Counted from the stretch's first letter, positions 1-5,689 are shown. The stretch: DNA of 6,005 bases from Thermotogae bacterium (GCA_003641785.1 QNAO01000064.1:1-6005), one strand, 5' to 3'. Translations and numbers: made by a program. Notes: generated by a model from the letters alone, not told the origin.

Positions 1-296
1 AAAGGCTTTCTAAGGTTTTCAAGTCAGTGGTCGAAGAACTCAAGATTCGTAGCAACGTGTACAAGATAAGAAAGCAAGCGTTCAATGTTGAAGAAATAAT
101 GGAAAACATAATCGCTACTTTGAACGGCGCACAAGTTGAACTTGCAGAGATACTGAGAAGAGGATCGAACAGATATCAGATCATTATCTACTTTCTGGCA
201 ACACTGGAGCTGGTGTTCCTTGGAAAAGTTGAACTCATCGAAGACGGCAATAGTATATGGGTGAAGAGGAGGAAAGCGAAGAGGAGGAAAAAATAG
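1..296 (+). CDS. scpA: Segregation and condensation protein A, C-terminal part (5' end outside window)
   Basis: ScpA is the kleisin-like subunit that bridges the SMC ATPase heads, together with ScpB, in the bacterial condensin that compacts and segregates the chromosome. The reading frame is open from base 3, with no stop upstream, so the gene enters from the left; about 97 C-terminal residues are visible. The stretch FNVEEIMENI, then YFLATLELVFLGKVEL, matches the C-terminal winged helix of ScpA, which contacts the cap side of the SMC head. A GTG at 27 is an internal valine, not a start. The protein ends in a very basic tail (KRRKAKRRKK) encoded by the purine-rich stretch that also serves as the scpB ribosome binding site. 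The TAG stop at 294-296 shares its last base with the scpB start. Identification rests on the domain pattern and on the adjacent scpB, which is the usual partner. Confidence 0.9.
   Translation, partial: RLSKVFKSVVEELKIRSNVYKIRKQAFNVEEIMENIIATLNGAQVELAEILRRGSNRYQIIIYFLATLELVFLGKVELIEDGNSIWVKRRKAKRRKK
281..287 (+). promoter_or_regulatory. Ribosome binding site of scpB, inside scpA
   Basis: GAGGAGG lies 8 bases before the GTG at 296 and inside the last codons of scpA. It fixes the scpB start at 296 rather than the upstream ATG at 257, and it suggests translational coupling of scpA and scpB through the TAGTG overlap. Confidence 0.8.
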
Positions 297-799
297 TGGA
301 TTTGAAGGCGCAAATTGAAGCCCTAATTTTTGCAACAAGAGGCGTAAGCATTGAGCAGCTTTCAAAGTGGACAGGCAAAAATCCAGAAGAGCTACAAATT
401 CTGCTCGAGGAAATAAGGCAACATTTTCTGGATCCATCTCACGGTGTGGAATTGAAAAAGATGGGGCAATTTTACCGATTCTATACCAAGGCAAATTGCG
501 CAGATCTTGTAGCCAAGTCTGTCAAGAACGTCTACTCAAAACTGACCTCTTCTCAACTTGAAGTAATCGCTGCAGTCATTTTAAATAGTCCATGTAGCAA
601 GCAAACGATAGATGAAATGAGGGGAAGAGATTCCTCTTTTGTTCTCAGAGCTCTTCACAAGATGGGTATTCTGCGGAGAAAGAGATCCAAAAATGCCTAC
701 CTTTATGAAATAAGTGATGCTTTCAAAGACTCAGTGATGTTAGAAGAAATGCTCGACCTCGAGGTCGAGCATTCTGAAAATAAAGGTAATTCAAAGTAA
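296..799 (+). CDS. scpB: Segregation and condensation protein B
   Basis: ScpB forms a dimer of tandem winged-helix proteins that binds the middle of ScpA in the SMC-ScpAB condensin complex in the cytoplasm. The 167-residue product has an N-terminal winged helix (about residues 1-75, beginning MDLKAQIEALIFATRGVSIE). A second follows (about 80-150) with the family pattern LTSSQLEVIAAVILNSP, then a DEMRGRDSS..VLRALHKMGIL segment. It is slightly shorter than typical ScpB proteins (about 180-200). I chose the GTG at 296 because GAGGAGG lies 8 bases upstream and because TAGTG couples it to the scpA stop. An in-frame ATG at 257 would add 13 mostly acidic residues that simply translate the SD region. 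The end of the gene holds a 26-bp palindrome (748-773), and the stop is directly followed by a hairpin shared with the convergent redox operon. Confidence 0.93.
   Translation: MDLKAQIEALIFATRGVSIEQLSKWTGKNPEELQILLEEIRQHFLDPSHGVELKKMGQFYRFYTKANCADLVAKSVKNVYSKLTSSQLEVIAAVILNSPCSKQTIDEMRGRDSSFVLRALHKMGILRRKRSKNAYLYEISDAFKDSVMLEEMLDLEVEHSENKGNSK
748..773 (-). terminator. 26-bp perfect palindrome in the 3' end of scpB; probable terminator of the leftward redox operon
   Basis: The left half AATGCTCGACCTC (748-760) is the exact reverse complement of the right half (761-773). The RNA could form an 11-bp stem with a four-base loop. Read leftward, the stem is followed by a pyrimidine-rich run (continuing TCTTCT after ATT), as in an intrinsic terminator, about 45 bases after the stop of the last redox gene. 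Read rightward it is followed by CTGAAAATAAAGG, with no U-tract, so it should not terminate scpAB. It also encodes part of the ScpB C-terminus (EMLDLEVEHSE). The palindrome is read directly from the sequence; the terminator role is inferred. Confidence 0.6.
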
Positions 800-818
800 T
801 TCGCTGTGAACAGCGAAT
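799..818. terminator. Hairpin filling the gap between convergent scpB and nuoF-like genes
   Basis: ATTCGCTG (799-806) and CAGCGAAT (811-818) pair perfectly around the loop TGAA. The stem begins on the last base of the scpB stop codon and ends on the last base of the opposing stop codon, so the whole 18-base intergenic space is hairpin. Neither side has a strong U-tract: leftward transcripts continue with few Us, and rightward transcripts continue TCACCTACG. It is a plausible bidirectional terminator or 3'-end stabiliser, weaker than the palindrome in scpB for the leftward operon. Confidence 0.55.
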
Positions 819-2449
819 CACCTACGAACCTTAGACTTTGATCTCGACTTCTCAAAATGGCACACACCATGCGGACATGATCCAGCTCCTATGTGATCCT
901 CAAAATCTTTTTGAAAGTTGTCGATGATCGATGTGAGCGGAACGGTTATGCTCTGTCCTAACCCACACAAAGACGCTTCCTGCGTCACGCTTGCTATGCT
1001 TCTCAAAGTGTCCAGATCCTCTTTCTTCCCTCTTCCTTTACTGATCCTCCTGAGTGTTTGCACAGCTAATCTCGTTCCTTCACGGCATGGCGTGCATTTT
1101 CCACACGACTCATGCAGGAAAAATTCCATGGTGTTGAGCGCAACGTCAACAGGGCAAACATCCTCACTCATGACAAGTATGACGCCCGAGCCTATCGAAA
1201 CTCCATATTTTGCAAAAGAATCGTAATCGAGTTGCACATCGAGTTTGTCAACACCCACAAAAGTTCCCGCTGTTCCTCCTGTCTGAACCATGTAAAGCTC
1301 TTTGCCACCAATTAAGCCTCCGCCAAAGCGGTAGATGAGATCTCTAACACTCGTTCCCATTGGAACTTCCACTATTCCTCTTCTCACAACATCCCCTACA
1401 AGGCAGAAAACTTTGGTACCTGGAGAGTTTTCAGTTCCGAAACTCTTAAACCAGTCTGGGCCATTCAAAATTATCGGTGGAACGTTTGCCAAAGTCTCAA
1501 CGTTGTTGATAACCGTGGGTTTACCAAATAGGCCGCAAGTGGGAGGATAAGGCGGTTTCAAGCGGGGTCTTCCCGACTTTCCTTCAATAGATTCAAGCAA
1601 TGCTGTTTCCTCTCCACAAACATATGCGCCAGCCCCAAGTCTAACCGAAAGATCGAAAGAGAATCCACTGCCAAGAATATCTTTACCCAATAGGCCGTAC
1701 TCGTAAGCATCTTGTATAGCTTTCCTGATATTATCAACGGAACCGTAGTACTCGCCTCGAATGTATATATAACCTTTTGTGGCTCCTGTGGCATAGCCTG
1801 CAATTATCATGGATTCAACAACTGAGTGTGGATCCCCTTCCATGATTAACCTGTCTTTGAATGTTCCCGGCTCACCCTCATCTGCATTACAGACTATGTA
1901 CTTCTGATCGGCACTGGCTCGAGCTGTGAATTCCCATTTAAGACCTGTGGGAAAGCCTGCACCACCTCTTCCCCTTAGGCCAGAAGCTTTTAGAACTTCT
2001 ATGACATCGCCAGGTTTCATCTCAGTTAAGACCTTTTGCAGAGCAAAATAACCATCCCTTGCTATGTATTCGTCTATGCTTTTTGGATCAATTAGACCTG
2101 CGTTCCGCAAAACTATTCGAGTTTCCTTAGAGACAGGAGCTGTTTCAACAAACAACTTCAGTTTTTCTTTTGGAAGGGTTAGATCAAGGACTTCTCTTCC
2201 CTTGAGCAAGTGTTCCGTAACAATTTTGTGGACATCTTCTTTGTCTTTCACAGCGTAGTAGACGTCATCCGGGAAGATTGCCATAACTACTCCCTGAGTG
2301 TATACTCCCATCGTTCCAGTTTCGAGAACATCCACTGTGTCGGAAAGGTTATACTCAGCTATTTGTTCTCTCAAGTAATTCAGAAACTGCCTCGCGCCCA
2401 GCAGAACACTGTTCGAATCGACTGAGACTAAAACTAAAATAGGTTTCAT
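818..2449 (-). CDS. nuoF: Second NuoF/HndC-like NADH-binding flavoprotein, lacking the N-terminal [2Fe-2S] ligands and the C-terminal ferredoxin domain
   Basis: A 543-residue homologue of NuoF/HydB/HndC, the soluble subunit that takes electrons from NAD(P)H through FMN. It keeps the FMN/NADH site: GRGGAGFPTGLKW (160-172), CNADEGEPG (187-195) and GAGAYVCGEETALLESIEG (272-290). It also keeps the core 4Fe-4S site: C449, C452, C455 and C495. A C-terminal H519...C525-x4-C530 pattern resembles the zinc-binding site of HydB. Two parts differ from its neighbour at 2958-4757. The N-terminal thioredoxin-like domain (1-90) has Ser9, Ser14, Thr46 and Tyr50 where the four [2Fe-2S] cysteines should be. The protein also stops just after the zinc motif, without the 2x[4Fe-4S] domain. 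The ATG overlaps the preceding stop (ATGA), with GGAGGTGAT upstream. It is probably a diverged paralogue that exchanges electrons with the NuoE-like protein encoded just upstream. Substrate preference (NADH or NADPH) cannot be read from the sequence. Confidence 0.9.
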   Translation of the reverse strand: MKPILVLVSVDSNSVLLGARQFLNYLREQIAEYNLSDTVDVLETGTMGVYTQGVVMAIFPDDVYYAVKDKEDVHKIVTEHLLKGREVLDLTLPKEKLKLFVETAPVSKETRIVLRNAGLIDPKSIDEYIARDGYFALQKVLTEMKPGDVIEVLKASGLRGRGGAGFPTGLKWEFTARASADQKYIVCNADEGEPGTFKDRLIMEGDPHSVVESMIIAGYATGATKGYIYIRGEYYGSVDNIRKAIQDAYEYGLLGKDILGSGFSFDLSVRLGAGAYVCGEETALLESIEGKSGRPRLKPPYPPTCGLFGKPTVINNVETLANVPPIILNGPDWFKSFGTENSPGTKVFCLVGDVVRRGIVEVPMGTSVRDLIYRFGGGLIGGKELYMVQTGGTAGTFVGVDKLDVQLDYDSFAKYGVSIGSGVILVMSEDVCPVDVALNTMEFFLHESCGKCTPCREGTRLAVQTLRRISKGRGKKEDLDTLRSIASVTQEASLCGLGQSITVPLTSIIDNFQKDFEDHIGAGSCPHGVCHFEKSRSKSKVRR

Positions 2450-2937
2450 TTCTCATCACCTCCAGCGCGAAGCTCCTCTATTATTTCTCGAACCTTCTTG
2501 GGAGTCAGATCACCGTAATAAGTGTCGTTCACCATTATCACCGGTGAAACTCCGCACAAACCGAGACAGCTCGTTGTCTCCAAAGTGAACATTCCATCCG
2601 CTGTGGTTTCACCCACATCAATCTTGAGTTCTTCCTTTAGTGTTTCCATTATCTGCCGCCCACCTGTAACATGACACGGCAAGTTGACGCAAACACGTAT
2701 AACGTACTTACCTCTTGGTTTGGTCGAGAACATTGTGTAGAAGGTAAGAACTTCGTAAACCTTAGAAAGTGGGATGTCCAGCTCTTGAGCCACAATTTCC
2801 GCAGCTTCAGGTGGAATGAAGTTTCCAAAATGATCCTGAACACAGTGCAAAATGTTTACAAGCATATCGCCTTCCTGCAGTGATTCTGTTTTTGCCTGAT
2901 TAACAATTTTGCGTACCTCACTGAGATCCACTTTCAT
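2446..2937 (-). CDS. nuoE: Second NuoE/HydC-like [2Fe-2S] subunit
   Basis: A 163-residue protein of the 24-kDa NADH dehydrogenase family (NuoE/HydC/HndA), which carries one [2Fe-2S] cluster next to the FMN of NuoF. It has the N-terminal helical part with the family pattern DIPLSKVYEVLTFYTMFSTK (54-73), then a thioredoxin-like domain with intact ligands C83-x4-C88 and C124-x3-C128. I chose the ATG at 2937, which has AAAGGGGGG just upstream. A TTG at 2961 would add eight residues that merely translate this SD and overlap the previous gene. It lies 20 bases after the HndC-like gene and overlaps the following NuoF-like gene by 4 bases, so the two are likely made as a matched pair. It parallels the NuoE-like protein at 5153-5647, which points to duplication of a NuoE-NuoF module. 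Confidence 0.9.
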   Translation of the reverse strand: MKVDLSEVRKIVNQAKTESLQEGDMLVNILHCVQDHFGNFIPPEAAEIVAQELDIPLSKVYEVLTFYTMFSTKPRGKYVIRVCVNLPCHVTGGRQIMETLKEELKIDVGETTADGMFTLETTSCLGLCGVSPVIMVNDTYYGDLTPKKVREIIEELRAGGDEK

Positions 2938-2957
2938 TGTTGCCCCCCTTTCAGTTC

Positions 2958-4757
2958 TCAAGGTGACACTTTGTTTATAGCATTAAACCTACAAACCTCT
3001 ATACAGCTTCCACAACGCACGCACTTTTCGTTGTCTATCACATGGGCTTTTCTAACTTCACCAGAAATCGCATTAACAGGGCAAACACGCGCGCATGCAG
3101 TACATCCAACGCATTTGCTCTCATCTATCACATAACGAGTAAGATCCTTACACTTCAGTGCGGGACATCTCTTTTCTTTCACATGCATCTCGTACTCATC
3201 TCTGTAATACTCAAGAGTACTTAAGACCGGGTTGGGTGCCGTTTGTCCCAATCCGCAAAGCGCCGTGTCCTTGATCGTTTCGCCGAGTGCCTTGAGTTCG
3301 TACAAATCTTCCTCAGTTCCCTCACCAGAGGTTATCTTCTCAAGAATTCGCAGCATTTGTCTTGTTCCTTCCCGACATGGGGTACACTTCCCGCAGGATT
3401 CATCAACTGTGAATTCTAAGAAGAATTTAGCGACATCAACCATGCAGTCGTCTTCGTCCATAACAATCATTCCACCTGAACCCATTATTGCACCCAATTT
3501 TTGAAGGGAATCGTAGTCAACAGGTGTGTCAAAATACTGCGCTGGAATACAACCGCCGCTCGGTCCACCCGTCTGAACAGCCTTTATTGGTTTACCAGTT
3601 GAGGAACCTCCTCCTATTTCGTAGAGCAGTTCCTTAAGGGTTATTCCCATTGGAACTTCCACAAGACCGGTGTTCACAATTTTCCCTGCCAAAGCAAAAA
3701 CCTTTGTTCCCGGCGAGTTTTCTGTTCCAATACTCTTAAACCAATCTGCTCCTTTCAATATTATGGGTGGAATGTTAGCAAATGTTTCAACATTGTTGAT
3801 CAAAGTGGAGCAATCCCAAACGCCGCGCTCAGCGGGATACGGCGGTTTGACTCTTGGCTGACCGCGTTTCCCTTCAATGGAAGCTATAAGAGCTGTTTCT
3901 TCTCCGCAAACAAAGGCTCCAGCTCCGATACGGATTTCGATATCGAACGAGAACTCCGTACCCATAATATTGGATCCAAGGAAACCGTACTCTCTTGCCT
4001 GTGATATGGCTGTGTTAAGTCTCTCTATGGCAAGTGGGTATTCTGCCCTGACATAAATGTAACCCTGGTTAGCTCCTATTGCGTATCCAGCGATAATCAT
4101 GGCTTCTAAAACCGTGTGGGGATCGCCCTCAAGAACTGAACGATCCATAAAAGCCCCTGGATCTCCTTCATCGGCGTTGCAAACCACAAATTTTTTCTGA
4201 GATGTCCCCTTTCTTGTGAGCTCCCATTTCAATCCTGTAGGGAAGCCTGCACCACCTCTTCCCCTCAATCCGCTTTTTTTAACTTCTTCTATAACTTCTT
4301 CCGAGGTCATTTCACGAAGAACTTTCGCCAGAGCGAAATACCCATCGCGAGCGATGTACTCTTCAATATTCTTGGGATCTATGAATCCAACATTTCTGGT
4401 GACTATTCTCACTTGGCGAGAGAAGAAGGGCAATTTCTCGGCGACCTGTGGCACTATTTCCCCAGTAGGCCCTTTGTAAAGATACTCTTCAACAACGCGA
4501 CCTTTCAGCAGATGTTCTTCAACTATCTCTTGCGCTGCTTTCGGCGTGAGTTTCTGATAAAACACTCCCTCAGGATAAATCACCATAAGTGGGCCAAGAC
4601 TGCAAGCTCCCATGCAGCCTGTTTCAACGATTCTCACAACATCCTGAAGAGCATATTTACTTATTTCTCTTTCCAGAGCCTGCTTGACGCTTTCTTCACC
4701 CGAAGATATGCAAGCACCTCCGGCACATATCAATATCGTGTTCGCTGTTAGCGCCAT
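2958..4757 (-). CDS. hndC: HndC/HydB-like NAD(P)H-oxidising flavoprotein with thioredoxin-like and 2x[4Fe-4S] domains
   Basis: A full-length (599 residues) NuoF-type subunit of the kind found in multimeric, often electron-bifurcating, [FeFe]-hydrogenases (HndC, HydB). Domains in order: a thioredoxin-like [2Fe-2S] domain with C11-x4-C16 and C48-x3-C52; the FMN/NADH core with GRGGAGFPTGLKW (166-178), CNADEGDPG (193-201) and GAGAFVCGEETALIASIEG (278-296); the core 4Fe-4S site C455, C458, C461 and C501; a possible zinc site H525, C531 and C536; and a C-terminal bacterial ferredoxin domain with C549/C552/C555/C559 and C579/C582/C585/C589. The ATG at 4757 has GAGGTGAT at good spacing and starts 16 bases after the HndB-like gene. 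All cofactor ligands expected for an active subunit are present. Role by family: moving electrons between NAD(P)H, ferredoxin and a partner enzyme. The partner is not encoded in this window. Confidence 0.92.
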   Translation of the reverse strand: MALTANTILICAGGACISSGEESVKQALEREISKYALQDVVRIVETGCMGACSLGPLMVIYPEGVFYQKLTPKAAQEIVEEHLLKGRVVEEYLYKGPTGEIVPQVAEKLPFFSRQVRIVTRNVGFIDPKNIEEYIARDGYFALAKVLREMTSEEVIEEVKKSGLRGRGGAGFPTGLKWELTRKGTSQKKFVVCNADEGDPGAFMDRSVLEGDPHTVLEAMIIAGYAIGANQGYIYVRAEYPLAIERLNTAISQAREYGFLGSNIMGTEFSFDIEIRIGAGAFVCGEETALIASIEGKRGQPRVKPPYPAERGVWDCSTLINNVETFANIPPIILKGADWFKSIGTENSPGTKVFALAGKIVNTGLVEVPMGITLKELLYEIGGGSSTGKPIKAVQTGGPSGGCIPAQYFDTPVDYDSLQKLGAIMGSGGMIVMDEDDCMVDVAKFFLEFTVDESCGKCTPCREGTRQMLRILEKITSGEGTEEDLYELKALGETIKDTALCGLGQTAPNPVLSTLEYYRDEYEMHVKEKRCPALKCKDLTRYVIDESKCVGCTACARVCPVNAISGEVRKAHVIDNEKCVRCGSCIEVCRFNAINKVSP

Positions 4758-4773
4758 TTCAAAATCACCTCTT

Positions 4774-5151
4774 TTAGATTTCTCCCTTCCTCACAAGCAA
4801 ATCGCTGACAATTTGGTTTTCCACAATGTGGAGTTTGACAATCCTCCGCGCATTTTCTGGTGTTACGTGTCCATACACAATCGGTTCGCAGTCTAACAGA
4901 CGAACTTCAACTGTGGGTTCAACTTCACAGAGACCCATACATCCTGATTGAACCACAGAAATGTCCGTAATATTAAAATCATTCAGCGCATCAACGATTG
5001 CTTTCAATGTATCCTTTGCACCAGCCGCGATACCACACGTTCCCATGGCTACTGTTATCTTTCCTCTGGTATTGGTGTCTCTCAATTGAAGATCCTTCAC
5101 CGCTTTTTCTTTGATCTTCATGAGGTCTTCCAAACTCTTTATTTTCGACAC
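4774..5151 (-). CDS. hndB: HndB-like thioredoxin-fold [2Fe-2S] ferredoxin
   Basis: A small (125-residue) protein of the HndB family, found between the NuoE- and NuoF-like subunits of NADP-reducing hydrogenases and related complexes. After a charged N-terminal helix (KIKSLEDLMKIKEKA) comes a thioredoxin-like domain with VAMGTCGIAAGA (C39), SGCMGLCEVEP (C71, C75) and IVYGHVTPENARRIV. The first cysteine of the usual C-x4-C pair is absent (valine in that place); C88 (LLDCEP) is a possible fourth ligand. I chose the GTG at 5151 because AAAGGGG lies 8 bases upstream. An in-frame GTG at 5160 lies on the edge of that SD and would overlap the preceding gene. With this start only one base separates it from the upstream stop, so the two genes are probably translationally coupled. 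It probably relays electrons within the complex. Confidence 0.87.
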   Translation of the reverse strand: MSKIKSLEDLMKIKEKAVKDLQLRDTNTRGKITVAMGTCGIAAGAKDTLKAIVDALNDFNITDISVVQSGCMGLCEVEPTVEVRLLDCEPIVYGHVTPENARRIVKLHIVENQIVSDLLVRKGEI

Positions 5152-5152
5152 G

Positions 5153-5647
5153 TTAAGCACCCCTTTCAGAGTAATGCTTCAAAATCTTGGAAACCATGTC
5201 CGGCTTCACCTTTCCATAGAAGTCTTGCTCTCCTACCAAAACAACAGGAGCCATACTGCAAGCACCCAAGCACCTAACAGCGTGCACAGAGAAGAGACCA
5301 TCTTTAGTTGGTTCGTCTGCTTCGACACCTAACTCCTCAAGAAATCGCTCGAAAACACGGTCTCCACCTTTAACGTAACACGCGGTTCCCAAGCAAACCT
5401 TTATCTGGTATTTTCCTTTGGGTTTAGTTGAGAAAAAATTGTAAAATGTGACAACACCGTACACTTGAGACACAGGTATCTTCAGTTTTTCAGCAACGTG
5501 TTCTTGAACTTCCGGTGAGAGGTATCCAAAGAGCTCTTGAGCTCTTTGCAATACCGCTATGAGCCTATCCGGTGTGCTGCCAGATTCCTCAATGAACTGG
5601 TCAAGCTCTTTGAAGAGCTTTCCTCCTGTCGCACAGGTATCGCTCAA
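5153..5647 (-). CDS. hndA: HndA/NuoE-like [2Fe-2S] subunit, first gene of the redox operon
   Basis: A NuoE/HydC/HndA-family subunit of 164 residues that carries a [2Fe-2S] cluster and docks on the NuoF-type flavoprotein. The N-terminal helical region contains the family pattern KIPVSQVYGVVTFYNFFSTK. The thioredoxin-like domain has C85-x4-C90 (CLGTAC) and C126-x3-C130 (CLGAC). Start choice: an in-frame GTG at 5656 is fused to the SD (AGGAGGTG) and cannot use it, whereas the TTG at 5647 lies 8 bases after AGGAGG, so I prefer the TTG. Using the GTG would add three residues. It is the promoter-proximal gene, preceded by an extended -10 promoter and a Rex-like operator. Two AGAGCT-containing inverted repeats lie in its 5' coding part (5527-5548 and 5603-5620). 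With the next two genes it reproduces the hndA-hndB-hndC order. Confidence 0.9.
   Translation of the reverse strand: MSDTCATGGKLFKELDQFIEESGSTPDRLIAVLQRAQELFGYLSPEVQEHVAEKLKIPVSQVYGVVTFYNFFSTKPKGKYQIKVCLGTACYVKGGDRVFERFLEELGVEADEPTKDGLFSVHAVRCLGACSMAPVVLVGEQDFYGKVKPDMVSKILKHYSERGA
5160..5166 (-). promoter_or_regulatory. Ribosome binding site of the hndB-like gene
   Basis: On the minus strand AAAGGGG ends 8 bases before the GTG at 5151, the standard spacing. The other in-frame GTG, at 5160, shares the last G of this motif. This decides the start at 5151 and removes a spurious overlap with the upstream gene. Confidence 0.65.
5527..5548. repeat. 10-bp inverted repeat in the hndA-like gene
   Basis: CAAAGAGCTC (5527-5536) and GAGCTCTTTG (5539-5548) are exact reverse complements separated by TT. 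It lies about 100 bases inside the coding region and encodes part of the AQELFGY stretch. It may form an RNA hairpin, or it may be a chance result of codon use; no U-tract follows in either direction. Confidence 0.5.
5603..5620. repeat. 8-bp inverted repeat near the start of the hndA-like gene
   Basis: AAGCTCTT (5603-5610) and AAGAGCTT (5613-5620) are exact reverse complements separated by TG, about 27 bases inside the gene from the TTG start. It shares the AGAGCT core with the inverted repeat at 5527-5548. A hairpin this near the start could influence translation, but nothing in the sequence proves a role. Confidence 0.45.
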
Positions 5648-5653
5648 AAAATC

Positions 5654-5661
5654 CACCTCCT
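5654..5661 (-). promoter_or_regulatory. Ribosome binding site of the hndA-like gene
   Basis: Minus-strand AGGAGGTG is a near-perfect SD. The GTG within it is too close to serve as start, and the TTG at 5647 is 8 bases after AGGAGG. The 3' edge of a Rex-like inverted repeat (5660-5677) touches this site, so a protein bound there could also affect the leader. Confidence 0.7.
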
Positions 5662-5677
5662 GTTAATAAATTCACAT
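5660..5677. promoter_or_regulatory. Candidate Rex (NADH/NAD+-sensing repressor) operator in the redox operon leader
   Basis: CTGTTAATAAATTCACAT is an inverted repeat, with TGTTAA and TTCACA separated by four bases. Known Rex operators follow TTGTGAAnnnnTTCACAA or the TTGTTAAnnnnTTAACAA variant; here the inner 12 half-site bases fit a mix of both and only the outermost bases differ. It lies downstream of the -10 element of the redox operon, where a bound repressor would block transcription. Rex is known to control NADH-linked fermentative and hydrogenase genes in many anaerobes. The match is read from the sequence; binding is inferred. Confidence 0.55.
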
Positions 5678-5689
5678 ATGCTTATGCAC

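Noticed and set aside
24..494. Leftward open frame of 156 codons opposite scpA and scpB
   Set aside because: It has no recognisable domain and no conserved iron-sulfur motif. It covers the well-supported scpA and scpB frames on the other strand, so it is a shadow. I also checked it as a possible remnant of the missing ferredoxin domain of the NuoF-like gene; it has no CxxCxxC pattern.
818..2449. Frameshift or recent truncation of the second NuoF-like gene
   Set aside because: The frame is intact, and the protein ends in a basic tail just after the zinc-like motif. The sequence to the left is a hairpin followed by scpB, with no leftover ferredoxin coding, so the short form looks established rather than freshly broken.
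4413..4751. Rightward open frame of 112 codons inside the hndC-like gene
   Set aside because: It is antisense to a strongly conserved thioredoxin-like and NuoF region, and its translation shows no domain; it is a shadow frame.
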